From positions 91,022 to 155,021 of the forward strand of contig JBBDWK010000037.1 of the NCBI GenBank assembly GCA_040902885.1: DNA of 64,000 nt, given 5' to 3'. Numbering within the stretch: the stretch's first letter is position 1; every line of letters starts with the position of its first letter. A model generated the notes under the pieces. It did not search any database. It was not told the DNA's origin and saw only the letters and a program-made list of their open reading frames with translations. The position numbers were made by a program, and so were the translations under genes. The stretch is from JBBDWK01 sp040902885 (GTDB taxonomy: Bacteria; Acidobacteriota; Terriglobia; Bryobacterales; Bryobacteraceae). Below are positions 25,354-33,811 of the stretch, piece by piece.

Positions 25354-27675
25354 TTACAGCAATAGAGCGTTGAACACCAGCTTGAACGTGAGGTAGCTCT
25401 GCGCGCGGTATTGGGGCCGCATGCCGAACAGGACGATGTTGCCGCGTCCAACCCGCGCATGCACCAGCGCGCTGCGCCCGGCCAGATGCTGGCCGCCCAG
25501 CAGCCAGCCCGAGGCCAGGATCTCCCCCTCCGGATAGCGCGCGACAGTTGTCTCTCCGGTTTCCCAAGCCGGGCTGCCTTCCGACCAGATCGCGATCTCT
25601 TTCGGCAGGCCCAGGGTAAGCGGCCCATCGGCGAGCTGCACGTTCAGCAGCGATCCGGGCGAGTAGAAATCCCGATTGGAGACGCCGTTCAGAACGTTCT
25701 TCGCCTTCACGCCGAGACGCTCCAAGGCGTACGCGGTGGAGCGGTTGAAGAAGATCAGCGTCCCGCCGTTCGCGGCGAACTCCTTCAGCGCCTTCTCGCC
25801 TTCGGGACCGAGGCCTCCGGTGAATTCCGGCGGCATGGTTCCGGGCTTGTAGCCATCCGCGATCTGGGACACGGGCTGGTCCGGGAAGACCAGAACGTCG
25901 AAGCGCTGGTTCAAATTGCCCGCGCGGAGGTCGACGTTGCCCACGCTCGAATAGGCCCACTGGAATTCGTCGAAGAGCCAGCGCGTCCAGCCTTCGTCCA
26001 TGCTGGGCATGTGGCTCTTGTAGAGGCCGACGCGCGGGCGGCGCACAGGCTTCCATTCGGGGCCGTGAGCGGCGGCGGCAAAATCGCCGGTAGCCTGGCG
26101 CCGCCAGACGGAGCCGCCGGATTTCCAGATCAGGTTGACGGCCTGCCAGGTGTCGGTGTCGGATGCGGACAGCTCCACGCGCGCGCGCGGCTGAGGAACA
26201 CGCATCGCTTCGCGCGTATCGAGCGTTTGCACCGCCACGCCCATCAGCAGCGGCAGCGTCTGGGAGGTCACGTCGTAGGGGCGTTTCGGCGGACCACCGG
26301 GGTAAAGCCGCAAGTCCGGATACTGCTGCCGTTCGAGCAGAGCCTTCGCCCAGCCGCCGTAAGGTTGCGCCATGCGGATCAGGTGGCCGCCGTTCAACTC
26401 TTCGATTTCGACGAGGCCGAAGCGCAGCGTATCGAGCAGCTTTTTCGTTGCTCCGGGATCGCGCTGGGCGCTGGGTATGAAGAAGCCGTACGGAGACTGG
26501 CGCTCCACGGCGCGCTTTCCGATGCGATAGAAGTTGCGCAGCAGATCGTCGCGCCGGATGGCCGCTTCATAGAGGCAGGATTCCCACGCGATCAACTGGT
26601 AGTCGATGATGTCGCGGAGCCGCCACTGGCCGCCCGTCCATGGCTCCAAATGATTCCAGCTTCGCTCGCGCGTGCTGTAGCCGAGGGCGTTCCGGTCGAG
26701 CTGCTCGGGCTTCACCGTGATGGGCGTCGCGATGCGCGCGCTGGCCGATTCGCTCAGGATGCGCATTCCCGCGTGATAGGCCTGGTAGTGCCGCGCGGGC
26801 GTCCAGAAATCGTACATGGCGTTGACCGCCACGCCGGTCTTGCCCGCCGCCGTGAGATCCGCGGCCATGGCCAGACCGATGCGGTTGCACTGCTGGACCA
26901 GGATTGCGTCGATGTTGGGCTCGATCGGATCCAGCCACGGCGGAACGAACATGCGCGAGGCGTATGGCCCCTGCTGGTGTACGTCATAGACGATCTGCGG
27001 ATGCCAGACGTTGTGCAGCCTGGAGATGGTGTGCCGCGTTTCAGGCTGCGAGAAGATGTACCAGTCGCGATTGTTGTCGTGCCCCACGTAGTGGTGATAC
27101 AGCTCCGGCGGCGCGACGCCCTCGTATGGCGTGCCCAACGTTTTGCGGTACCAGCGGGTCACGATGTCCACGCCGTCGGGATTGAGCGAGGGAACCAGAA
27201 TAAAGATGGTGTTGTCGAGTATGGCCCGGTAGCGCGGCTTGTTCTCCGTCAGCAGCCGCCAGGCAAACTCGACCGCGGTGTGCGTGGAGGCGATTTCGGT
27301 GGCGTGGATCGAGCAGGTGATCAGTACCACCGTCTTGCCCTGCGCGACCAGCGCTTCCACCTCGCTTTCCGGTGTGCGGCGCGGATCGGCCAGCTTCTTC
27401 TGAATATCGCGATAGCGGCCCAGGTTGCGCAGGGTTTCGGGGCGCGCGATGGTTGCGGCGATGAACGGCCGGCCCTGCACGGTTTTGCCCAGCTCCTCGA
27501 CGCGGATCTGATCGCTGTTCTTTTCGAGGGCCCGGAAGTAGGAGACGACTTGATCCCAATCGAGGACCGTCCGGTCCGCGCCGATGGGATGACCGAAGTG
27601 CGCCGCGGGGTCCGGAATCGCGCCCGGAAGCGCAAGCGCGGCCGCAAGGAGCAGCGCGGCCGCGCTTACGCGCAT
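25354..27675 (-). CDS. M14 family zinc carboxypeptidase-like protein
   Basis: The gene encodes 773 residues starting at ATG 27675, which gives a signal peptide (MRVSAAALLLAAALALPGA). The M14 domain occupies about residues 35-330. The zinc ligands are His124 and Glu127 in SIHATEIAS and His233 in YDVHQQGP; SLNPDGVD and the NNRDW segment are the substrate-binding loops. The C-terminal 400 residues hold a glutamine-amidotransferase-like or beta-rich region (DVLVFPDQPVSQI, AANGGTLIFFNRS), as in many large acidobacterial and Bacteroidetes M14 proteins. It is predicted to degrade peptides in the periplasm. Its first 10 bp overlap the end of the epimerase-like gene, so it is the second gene of that unit. 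Confidence 0.9.
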   Translation of the reverse strand: MRVSAAALLLAAALALPGAIPDPAAHFGHPIGADRTVLDWDQVVSYFRALEKNSDQIRVEELGKTVQGRPFIAATIARPETLRNLGRYRDIQKKLADPRRTPESEVEALVAQGKTVVLITCSIHATEIASTHTAVEFAWRLLTENKPRYRAILDNTIFILVPSLNPDGVDIVTRWYRKTLGTPYEGVAPPELYHHYVGHDNNRDWYIFSQPETRHTISRLHNVWHPQIVYDVHQQGPYASRMFVPPWLDPIEPNIDAILVQQCNRIGLAMAADLTAAGKTGVAVNAMYDFWTPARHYQAYHAGMRILSESASARIATPITVKPEQLDRNALGYSTRERSWNHLEPWTGGQWRLRDIIDYQLIAWESCLYEAAIRRDDLLRNFYRIGKRAVERQSPYGFFIPSAQRDPGATKKLLDTLRFGLVEIEELNGGHLIRMAQPYGGWAKALLERQQYPDLRLYPGGPPKRPYDVTSQTLPLLMGVAVQTLDTREAMRVPQPRARVELSASDTDTWQAVNLIWKSGGSVWRRQATGDFAAAAHGPEWKPVRRPRVGLYKSHMPSMDEGWTRWLFDEFQWAYSSVGNVDLRAGNLNQRFDVLVFPDQPVSQIADGYKPGTMPPEFTGGLGPEGEKALKEFAANGGTLIFFNRSTAYALERLGVKAKNVLNGVSNRDFYSPGSLLNVQLADGPLTLGLPKEIAIWSEGSPAWETGETTVARYPEGEILASGWLLGGQHLAGRSALVHARVGRGNIVLFGMRPQYRAQSYLTFKLVFNALLL

Positions 27676-28430
27676 GGCCGGTTGAGTTCCGTCCAGAGGG
27701 CCTGGTACCACCGGAGGAAGCGCTCCGGCTCCTGGCTTGCCTGCGCTTCGCACAGCGTGTAGCGATCGTACTTGCTCTGCTTCAGCAACGAGAACAGCTC
27801 GCGATACGGATACGGCCCGGCGAGCTCGTTGATGTGCACGTTCTTGATCCATGGCCGCAGCAGATCGAAGCTCTGCTTCACGCTGCCGTTAACGATGTCG
27901 TTAGGATTGGAGTTCCAGCAGAGGCCGACGTTGGCCTGCCTCGTGGCCTTCATGATGGCCGCGCACACCGGAGGCTTCGACGTCTCGCGCCCATGCACTT
28001 CCACCCAGATCTCGACGCCCTTGCCCTGCCCGTAGGCGCCCAGCTCGCGAAGCGAGGAAGCGATATTCTCGATTGTGGTTTCCGGCGAAACCTCGGGCGG
28101 CAGGCCGTTGGGCCGCACCTTCACGCCCCACGCGCCGGTATCGTGCGCCAGCTCGATGAACTGTTTGCAGGTCTCGACATGCTGGCGGCGCACGGCGGCG
28201 TCGGGCGAGTGGAATTCGCAGGTGCTGCCGAAGCTGAGCAGGCGGACCTTGCTGCGCATAAAGCGCGCCTTCACGCGCTCGCGCTCCTCGCGGTCGAGCG
28301 ACGGCTCCACGCCGTGCTTGTGCGTGGTGCGCAGCTCGACGGCCTGGAAGCCGGCGGCCTCCAGGTTCTTGATGACAGTTTCGAGATCCCAGTCTTTGAG
28401 GACGTTATAAGTGACGGCGCCAAGCATCAT
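27666..28430 (-). CDS. sugar phosphate isomerase/epimerase-like TIM-barrel protein
   Basis: This 254-residue protein of the xylose-isomerase-like TIM-barrel superfamily (AP endonuclease family 2 fold) starts at MMLGAVTYNVLKDWDLETVI. Conserved strand ends include GFQAVELRTTHKHG, GAWGVKVRPN, VEIWVEVHGRE with a probable metal-binding Glu and His, VGLCWNSNP, and KNVHINEL with a metal-binding His. Such proteins interconvert keto-sugars, inositol derivatives or hydroxypyruvate. The frame is open upstream of 28430, but that part overlaps a repeat and the opposite-strand small gene and is not conserved-looking. It overlaps the M14 gene by 10 bp. Confidence 0.87.
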   Translation of the reverse strand: MMLGAVTYNVLKDWDLETVIKNLEAAGFQAVELRTTHKHGVEPSLDREERERVKARFMRSKVRLLSFGSTCEFHSPDAAVRRQHVETCKQFIELAHDTGAWGVKVRPNGLPPEVSPETTIENIASSLRELGAYGQGKGVEIWVEVHGRETSKPPVCAAIMKATRQANVGLCWNSNPNDIVNGSVKQSFDLLRPWIKNVHINELAGPYPYRELFSLLKQSKYDRYTLCEAQASQEPERFLRWYQALWTELNRPCA

Positions 28431-28532
28431 GGAAAGCCTCCGGAGACCCGTTGGACGGGTCGCGTGGCTTATCCTACCGCGTTGGTAAAGGGGATGGCAA
28501 ACCGGCCCAAATCGGCGTATGTTATTGTTCGG

Positions 28533-28817
28533 ATGATGACGTCGATCAAGCAAGCCGTTGAGAACGCGATGGCTTTTGCGCAAGAAACTCTTGGTCCGCA
28601 ACGAACTGCCTTCACGCGGCTCGAAGAAATCGAATCGACGACCGTAGCAGGCGAAGATGCTTGGCTGATCACGTTGAGCATGCTCCACCCAGACGAGCCA
28701 CCCGCGGGCCTCACTTCGATGTTCGTGAAGGGCAAACGTGAGTACAAGAGCTTCATGGTTCGCAAGGATGATGGTCAGGTTACATCCATGAAGATCCGCG
28801 AACTGGCCGATGCCTGA
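28533..28817 (+). CDS. small protein of unknown function
   Basis: The gene encodes 94 residues (MMTSIKQAVENAMAFAQETL ...). It has an amphipathic N-terminal helix, then LEEIESTTVAGEDAWLITLS, PPAGLTSMF and a basic VKGKREYKSFMVRKDDGQV region, an alpha-beta-beta-beta pattern reminiscent of small immunity-like or PepSY-like folds, though no family is claimed. No signal peptide is present, so it is probably cytoplasmic. The coding pattern is convincing because the amphipathic and charged segments are coherent and the ATG pair is followed by a complete frame. The gene stands alone between the divergent epimerase and a dispersed repeat. Confidence 0.6.
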   Translation: MMTSIKQAVENAMAFAQETLGPQRTAFTRLEEIESTTVAGEDAWLITLSMLHPDEPPAGLTSMFVKGKREYKSFMVRKDDGQVTSMKIRELADA

Positions 28818-28823
28818 CGCTGG

Positions 28824-28853
28824 CCACCGATGAACGCGGATAAACGCGGATCG
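28824..28853. repeat. short degenerate intergenic repeat (GATGAACGCGGATAAACGCG type)
   Basis: The sequence CCACCGATGAACGCGGATA followed by AACGCGGAT contains near-tandem 10-11-bp units. On the minus strand it translates as SAFIRVHRWPA. I recall this type of string from spurious ORFs across Acidobacteria, Planctomycetes and Verrucomicrobia, where it marks a dispersed intergenic repeat. Its function is unknown. Confidence 0.6.
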
Positions 28854-29010
28854 GGATGAGTGGCGAGACGGCTGTCCAGTTAATTCTTGGACACAAGGAC
28901 CAAAAACGGATGGGGCGGCATCCCGAGCCAATGGTTTCGTGCTACGCTGCCCCGTACCGCTTCATCTACGGCAACATCAACACGTAACTGGACTGTAAGG
29001 AGAATCCACA

Positions 29011-29373
29011 ATGGCAAAGCTCTCGCGGATTGCCCCCGAGATTCCGGTATCGAATCTGCAGGGGTCGATCGCATATTACGAGCAGAAGCTCGGCTTCCGA
29101 GTTGCCATGGAGATGCCCGGTGGAGATTACGCAATCGTGGAGCGTGATGACGTTGCGATTCACCTGTTCCAGGACGGCGCCCGGAGCCGTTCACCTGTAG
29201 GCATACACATCTTCACGCATGACCTGGATGAGCTGCACGCCGAGCTTCAGCAGCGTGGCGCTCGCGTGTCACAGGGGATCATACGTAAGCCTTGGGGGAA
29301 CCGTGATTTCCGTGTGAACGATGATTCGGGGAATGAGATTAAGTTCACGGAGCCGCTGTCGGAGAATGCATAG
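29011..29373 (+). CDS. VOC family protein (bleomycin-resistance/glyoxalase-like)
   Basis: This 120-residue protein has the full VOC module: RIAPEIPVSNLQGSIAYYEQKLGFRVAMEM, then YAIVERDDVAIHLFQDG, then VGIHIFTHDLDELHAELQQRG, and NRDFRVNDDSGNEIKFTEP. The pattern matches the bleomycin-binding/glyoxalase group in which dimers bind or turn over small molecules. AAGGAG lies 8 bases before the ATG. Metal-ligand residues are only partly conserved (His52 and the C-terminal Glu), so it may be a binding protein. It is convergent with the isochorismatase-like gene (8 bp apart) and has no evident partner. Confidence 0.88.
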   Translation: MAKLSRIAPEIPVSNLQGSIAYYEQKLGFRVAMEMPGGDYAIVERDDVAIHLFQDGARSRSPVGIHIFTHDLDELHAELQQRGARVSQGIIRKPWGNRDFRVNDDSGNEIKFTEPLSENA

Positions 29374-29381
29374 GTACGATT

Positions 29382-30308
29382 TCAGATTCGCGACTGAGCC
29401 GCCGAGCTTAAGCTGGAGGGGTTATCCGTGCCTGGGAGCACCCGCGTCAGGTCTTCGCCCAGGATCGATGGACACCACATCGTCTCGATGTGTTCGACGA
29501 CCAGTTCCGTGCCGCGCGTATGGCTGACGAACGGCCGCTTGCGCGGATCGTACATGGCATCGGTCAGGTCCCGCGCGAGCACCACCTGGAAGCCGAGCTG
29601 CGTCATCTGCCGGATTCCGAAGGAGCGGTTGAGGATACAGATGTTGGTGTGGACGCCCATCAGGGCGATGTTGGTGATGCCCTCCTGCTTACAGAAGTTG
29701 TAAATCTCCTGGCCGTTGTCGCTGACGCCGTCAAAACCTACGATGTCGATGGCCGGGTGCTGGCGCGTCCAGGGATACGGGCCGATCCATTTCTTCAGGA
29801 TCGGGTCGTCGCAGCCGCCCTCGGTGTCATCGATGGGAAACTTGCGCGACTCCACGGGCTCGCGCGGGCAACGAGCCAGAATTGGCGTGGGAGAGGGAGC
29901 CATGGGTGCACGCTGGATGCGCTGTCGCCCGGGGGTTCCTTCGTAGAATTTCATTGTGTCGCTGGGAGCGTGAACGATCATCACGCCCAGGCTCCGGGCG
30001 GCGCTGACGATATGGTTCATTCGCGGGGCCATGACAGCCACACGTTGCGCCGACAGGCTGCAGGTGTGAGTGTCCCACATGTCGCAGATGATGACGGCTG
30101 TCTGAGCCGCCTCCCAGCGCAGCACCTTTTCGGAGACCGGGGTCTTACCGCTCCCGGCCGGCTGGCCGCCGCGGCTGCGGGCCCGCAGGCTGAGCGTTCC
30201 GGGAACTTTGGGGCGATTGGGAGCCGCAGGTTCGCGGCCGGGTTCCGGCGCTTGCGCGGCAGCCGCCAGAGCTGTGGGCAACGTCCCAAGGAAAGATCTT
30301 CTCCGCAT
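29382..30308 (-). CDS. Tat-exported isochorismatase-like cysteine hydrolase
   Basis: This 308-residue protein starts at the ATG giving MRRRSFLGTLPTALAAAAQ, a twin-arginine signal, so it should fold with its ligands and then be exported. The isochorismatase-like hydrolase domain contains AVIICDMWDTHTC (catalytic Asp), a later Lys-rich stretch (DPILKKWIG), and GVHTNICILNRSFGIRQ with the nucleophile Cys. The family hydrolyses amides such as nicotinamide, carbamoylsarcosine or ureidoacrylate. Export by Tat is unusual for it. The gene is transcribed divergently from TonB receptor 2 and may share its regulatory region. Confidence 0.87.
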   Translation of the reverse strand: MRRRSFLGTLPTALAAAAQAPEPGREPAAPNRPKVPGTLSLRARSRGGQPAGSGKTPVSEKVLRWEAAQTAVIICDMWDTHTCSLSAQRVAVMAPRMNHIVSAARSLGVMIVHAPSDTMKFYEGTPGRQRIQRAPMAPSPTPILARCPREPVESRKFPIDDTEGGCDDPILKKWIGPYPWTRQHPAIDIVGFDGVSDNGQEIYNFCKQEGITNIALMGVHTNICILNRSFGIRQMTQLGFQVVLARDLTDAMYDPRKRPFVSHTRGTELVVEHIETMWCPSILGEDLTRVLPGTDNPSSLSSAAQSRI

Positions 30309-30395
30309 AGGCCTCCGTGTTTTCTCCAACCTTACCATTTCAACCGCACTTCGGTTGGCGCACATCGTGTATAAACAATTCTTAACTAAATCTCA

Positions 30396-30448
30396 TTGAC
30401 ATTTCCGTCCGATTTTTTCTACTATTGCTGAACAAAATAATGTATACA
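30396..30448 (+). promoter_or_regulatory. sigma-70 promoter with GntR-like palindrome for TonB receptor 2
   Basis: TTGACA (30396-30401) and TACTAT (30420-30425) are separated by 18 bases, which places the transcription start near 30432. A perfect TGTATACA palindrome follows at 30441-30448. A related but imperfect TGTATAAACA lies upstream at 30368-30377. TGTATACA is a core typical of GntR/FadR-type operators. Located just after the start site, it would act as a repressor site. No GntR gene is in the window. Confidence 0.6.
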
Positions 30449-30469
30449 GATTGAATGCAAGGAGTATGT

Positions 30470-33400
30470 ATGCTTAGGGGTAAGCTTCTCGTTTGTCTGC
30501 TCGCGGCTACCGGGCCTTTGGCCGCTCAGAGCATCACAGGCACTATCCTCGGAACGGTCTACGACGCGTCGAAGTCGGTCGTGGCGGGCGCCAGAATCGT
30601 GGTCACAAGCACCGCTCAGGGCTGGAACCGAACCGCCAGTTCGGACGAGCTGGGTAGCTATATATTCAGCCAGCTACCGCCCGGACCCTATAAGATTGAG
30701 GTGACCGCGCCCGGCTTTCAAACGCTCTCCGTTCCCAACATCCAGCTTCTGGTGGATCAGCGCGCCCGCGTGGATGCCGTGCTGCAGCCAGGCGCGGTCA
30801 CCGAACAAATCACGGTCGAGGGCGGCGCAACGCTGATCGAAACCGATAGCAACGCTATCGGGCACGTGGTCAACACGCGCAACATCCGCACCCTGCCCCT
30901 GAATGGGCGGCGCTTCTTCGACCTGGCGCTCCTCACCGCCGGCGCCGCGCCGCAGGGCACTACGTTCTCGTCGGTCGTGTGGGGACGCGTGACCGGCGTC
31001 TCACTCGCCGGCACACGCGATATCAACGTCAGCTTTCTGGTGGACGGCGCCGAGTCGCGCGATGAACGCTACGGCGGCACCTTCCAGTTTTCCTCGGTGG
31101 AAAGCATTCAGGAGTTCAAGGTCCAGCAGAATTTCGTGGATGCTCAATACGGCCACGCGGCCGCCATGGTCTCGGCGGTGACCGCTTCCGGAAGCAACGA
31201 ATTCCACGGAGCGCTTTATGAATTTCTCCGCAACAACAAGCTGGACGCCCGCAATTTCTTCGATCGCGCCAGCGTGCCTCCTTTCCGGTTCAATCAGTTC
31301 GGAGGCAGCTTGGGCGGCCCCATCCACCTCCCCAAGTACAAAGGCACCGACAAGTCGTTTTTCTTTTTCAACTACGAGGGTCAGCGCCGCCGCCGGCAGA
31401 CCACGACCATCGCGTCCGTGCCGACCGTCGCGCAGCGCCAGGGCGATTTGAGCACGCTGCCGCAGTTAATTCACGATCCGCTTTCTGGAGATCCCGCAAC
31501 CGGACGGCGGCAACCTTTTCCGGGCAACACGATCCCGTCGGCGAGAATCGACTCAATCTCGCGCGCGCTGCTGCCCTACTGGCCCGAGCCCAACCTGGCC
31601 GGCAACGCGGCCAACTTCATCATCACTCCGTCCGAGAGGATCGACTACAACCAGGTCACCACGCGCATCGACCATAACCTGAGTTCCAGCGACCGGCTGA
31701 TGGGCCGCTACAACTACATCGACCAGCCCTTCCTGCGCGAAGATTACGCGCCCATTGCGGGCCGCGTCGCTCCCCTGCGCAACAACGGAGTAGTGTTGCA
31801 GTACACGCGCATCGTCTCGCCGCGCGCGGTCAACGAATTTCGTTTCTCCTACTCGCGTTCCGCGGCCAGTTTCTCGCAGCAGCCGGTGAGTGAAAACCTG
31901 GGCGCGCAGATTGGTCTGAAGAACACGTCCACCGATCCCCGCGAGTTCGGCCTTCCCAGCGTCTCGGTGACCGGTTACAACGGATTCGGATCGTTTTCGC
32001 CGACCATCAACAACTTCACGGACCGGTTCCAGTGGGCGGACGACTTCACCTATACCAAGGGCCGGCACAATTTGAAGGCGGGCGTCGACTTCCGCCGTCT
32101 GCGATATCGCCAGCGCTCGGCGCAGTCCCCGCGCGGCTTCATGCAGTATCAGCCGAACTTCACCAACCCCGGACCTGGAATCGGCGGCGGTAATGCGCTG
32201 GGGGATTTCCTGCTTGGAACGCTCGGATTCTGGCAAGTGCAGCTCGAAGAGTTAGGCTTTGATGGCCGCATGATCCAGCCTGGAGTTTACTTTCAGGATG
32301 ACTTCAAGGTCACCCCGCGCCTCAGCCTTACGCTCGGGGTGCGCTGGGAATACAACAGCCCATGGGTGCAGCCGCGCAATAATATGGCGGCCTTCAACTT
32401 CGCCTCCCAGCAGCTCGAGTTCGCGCTTCGGGATCCTTTTAGCTTCCGCAGCAGCACGGAGCCGGGCGACGCCGTTCGCCGCTCCATCATCGAGCCGCAG
32501 TACAACAACTGGGCGGACCGCGTGGGCCTCGTCTATCGCCTCACCAACAGCACGGTCATCCGCGCGGGTCACGGCTGGTACTGGAACAACGTGAACAACA
32601 ACCAGCTCACGCAGAGCATGAGCCTGTTTTACCCGTTCGTTCACAACCCCCAGCGCACCGAGTCCAACTCGCAGCTTACGCCCACGTTCTTCAACGGAAA
32701 CCTCTACCCGGACAGACCCAGCGGGCAAGACCTGCCGTCCGGACCGGCATTTTCCTTCTTCACGGTTCAGAAGACTTTCCGCCGGCCCTATACCAGCCAG
32801 TGGAACTTCAACATCCAGCAGAGCCTCGGCGGCAACTACGTGCTGGAGATCGGCTATATGGGCAACCAGTCTCACAAGACGCCTTCCTTCACCAACTACA
32901 ACCAGGCGCGGCTGCCGGACCCGAACATCCCCTTCCAGAACCAGCCGCTCCAGGGCCGGCGTCCCTATCCGAACTACGGCACCATCAACATGTTTGATCG
33001 CATGGGAAATGCAAACTATCACGGCCTCACCACAAAGCTCGAAAGGAAGTTTGCCTCCGGCCTCAGCTTCCTGGCTTCCTACTCGTGGAGCAAGGCCCTC
33101 GACACCGGCACGGACATCTCCAGCGACCCCATCAAGCAGCCCGGCGACGCCAGATCATACCGCAGCCTTGCATCTCTCGATGTCGGACACCGCTTTGTGG
33201 GCAGCTATACCTGGGAGCTGCCGTTTGGCAAGGGTAAGAAGTTCCTCAGCACATCGAGCGGCTTTACCAATGCGGTACTCGGCGGGTGGCAGGTGAACGG
33301 CATCACCGTGTTCTCACTCGGCGTTCCTTTCGGCGTCTCGGCGCCGACCGGCATCCCTGACGTGGATGCCAAGTTCGTTACCGCCAACCGTACCTGCGAT

Positions 33401-33721
33401 GGAACGCTGCCGCGCGGCGAACGAACCCGTCTACGTTACTTCGATACAAGCTGCTTTTCTCTGCCCGCGCCCGGCACATTTGGAAATTCGGCGCGCCATC
33501 TCTGGCACGGGCCGGGAATCAACAACTGGGATATGTCCTTCTTCAAGCACTTCCCGCTGGGCGAGGGACGCCAGTTGCAGTTCCGGTTCGAGTCCTTCAA
33601 CCTGTTCAATCACACGCAGTTCAACAATCCGGTCAGCGGCTTGCCCAACGCCGTCTTCGGCGTGATCACCAGCGCCAAGGCGGCGCGCGAGAATCAACTC
33701 GCGCTGCGGTTCAGCTTCTGA
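30470..33721 (+). CDS. TonB-dependent receptor with carboxypeptidase-regulatory domain (receptor 2)
   Basis: The product is 1083 residues from ATG 30470, chosen because AAGGAG (30459-30464) lies 5 bases upstream. It has a signal peptide (GKLLVCLLAATGPLAAQ), a carboxypeptidase-regulatory beta-sandwich at about 20-110 (TGTILGTVYDASKSVVAGA, PPGPYKIEVTAPGFQTL), a plug with the LPLNGRRFFDLALLTAGAAP segment, and a beta-barrel ending QLALRFSF with the C-terminal Phe. It is predicted to import an energised substrate across the outer membrane. Downstream lie the glycosidase-like, Gfo/Idh and RhaT-like genes, so a carbohydrate substrate is plausible. A strong hairpin follows the stop codon. Confidence 0.93.
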   Translation: MLRGKLLVCLLAATGPLAAQSITGTILGTVYDASKSVVAGARIVVTSTAQGWNRTASSDELGSYIFSQLPPGPYKIEVTAPGFQTLSVPNIQLLVDQRARVDAVLQPGAVTEQITVEGGATLIETDSNAIGHVVNTRNIRTLPLNGRRFFDLALLTAGAAPQGTTFSSVVWGRVTGVSLAGTRDINVSFLVDGAESRDERYGGTFQFSSVESIQEFKVQQNFVDAQYGHAAAMVSAVTASGSNEFHGALYEFLRNNKLDARNFFDRASVPPFRFNQFGGSLGGPIHLPKYKGTDKSFFFFNYEGQRRRRQTTTIASVPTVAQRQGDLSTLPQLIHDPLSGDPATGRRQPFPGNTIPSARIDSISRALLPYWPEPNLAGNAANFIITPSERIDYNQVTTRIDHNLSSSDRLMGRYNYIDQPFLREDYAPIAGRVAPLRNNGVVLQYTRIVSPRAVNEFRFSYSRSAASFSQQPVSENLGAQIGLKNTSTDPREFGLPSVSVTGYNGFGSFSPTINNFTDRFQWADDFTYTKGRHNLKAGVDFRRLRYRQRSAQSPRGFMQYQPNFTNPGPGIGGGNALGDFLLGTLGFWQVQLEELGFDGRMIQPGVYFQDDFKVTPRLSLTLGVRWEYNSPWVQPRNNMAAFNFASQQLEFALRDPFSFRSSTEPGDAVRRSIIEPQYNNWADRVGLVYRLTNSTVIRAGHGWYWNNVNNNQLTQSMSLFYPFVHNPQRTESNSQLTPTFFNGNLYPDRPSGQDLPSGPAFSFFTVQKTFRRPYTSQWNFNIQQSLGGNYVLEIGYMGNQSHKTPSFTNYNQARLPDPNIPFQNQPLQGRRPYPNYGTINMFDRMGNANYHGLTTKLERKFASGLSFLASYSWSKALDTGTDISSDPIKQPGDARSYRSLASLDVGHRFVGSYTWELPFGKGKKFLSTSSGFTNAVLGGWQVNGITVFSLGVPFGVSAPTGIPDVDAKFVTANRTCDGTLPRGERTRLRYFDTSCFSLPAPGTFGNSARHLWHGPGINNWDMSFFKHFPLGEGRQLQFRFESFNLFNHTQFNNPVSGLPNAVFGVITSAKAARENQLALRFSF

Positions 33722-33726
33722 TGGAG

Positions 33727-33758
33727 GCGGGCGCTCAACGAGAGGAGAGAGCGCCCGC
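33727..33758 (+). terminator. hairpin terminator after TonB receptor 2
   Basis: GCGGGCGCTC (33727-33736) pairs perfectly with GAGCGCCCGC (33749-33758), a 10-bp GC-rich stem with a 12-base loop, beginning 6 bases after the stop codon. There is no T-tract, so full intrinsic termination is uncertain. Confidence 0.6.
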
Positions 33759-33811
33759 TGCCTGAAACGCGCACGCCCAGCGAATTCCGTCGTATCGTAG
33801 ACAAATCGGCC

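Noticed and set aside
25411..27762. 783-residue plus-strand frame opposite the M14 peptidase
   Set aside because: The minus strand carries a signal peptide and zinc ligands; the plus frame shows no domain and is a shadow.
30341..30357. Inverted repeat CAACCG/CGGTTG as another LacI-type operator
   Set aside because: The half-sites are separated by CACTT, so the centre differs from the CTAACCGGTTAG palindrome; it is more like a small hairpin.
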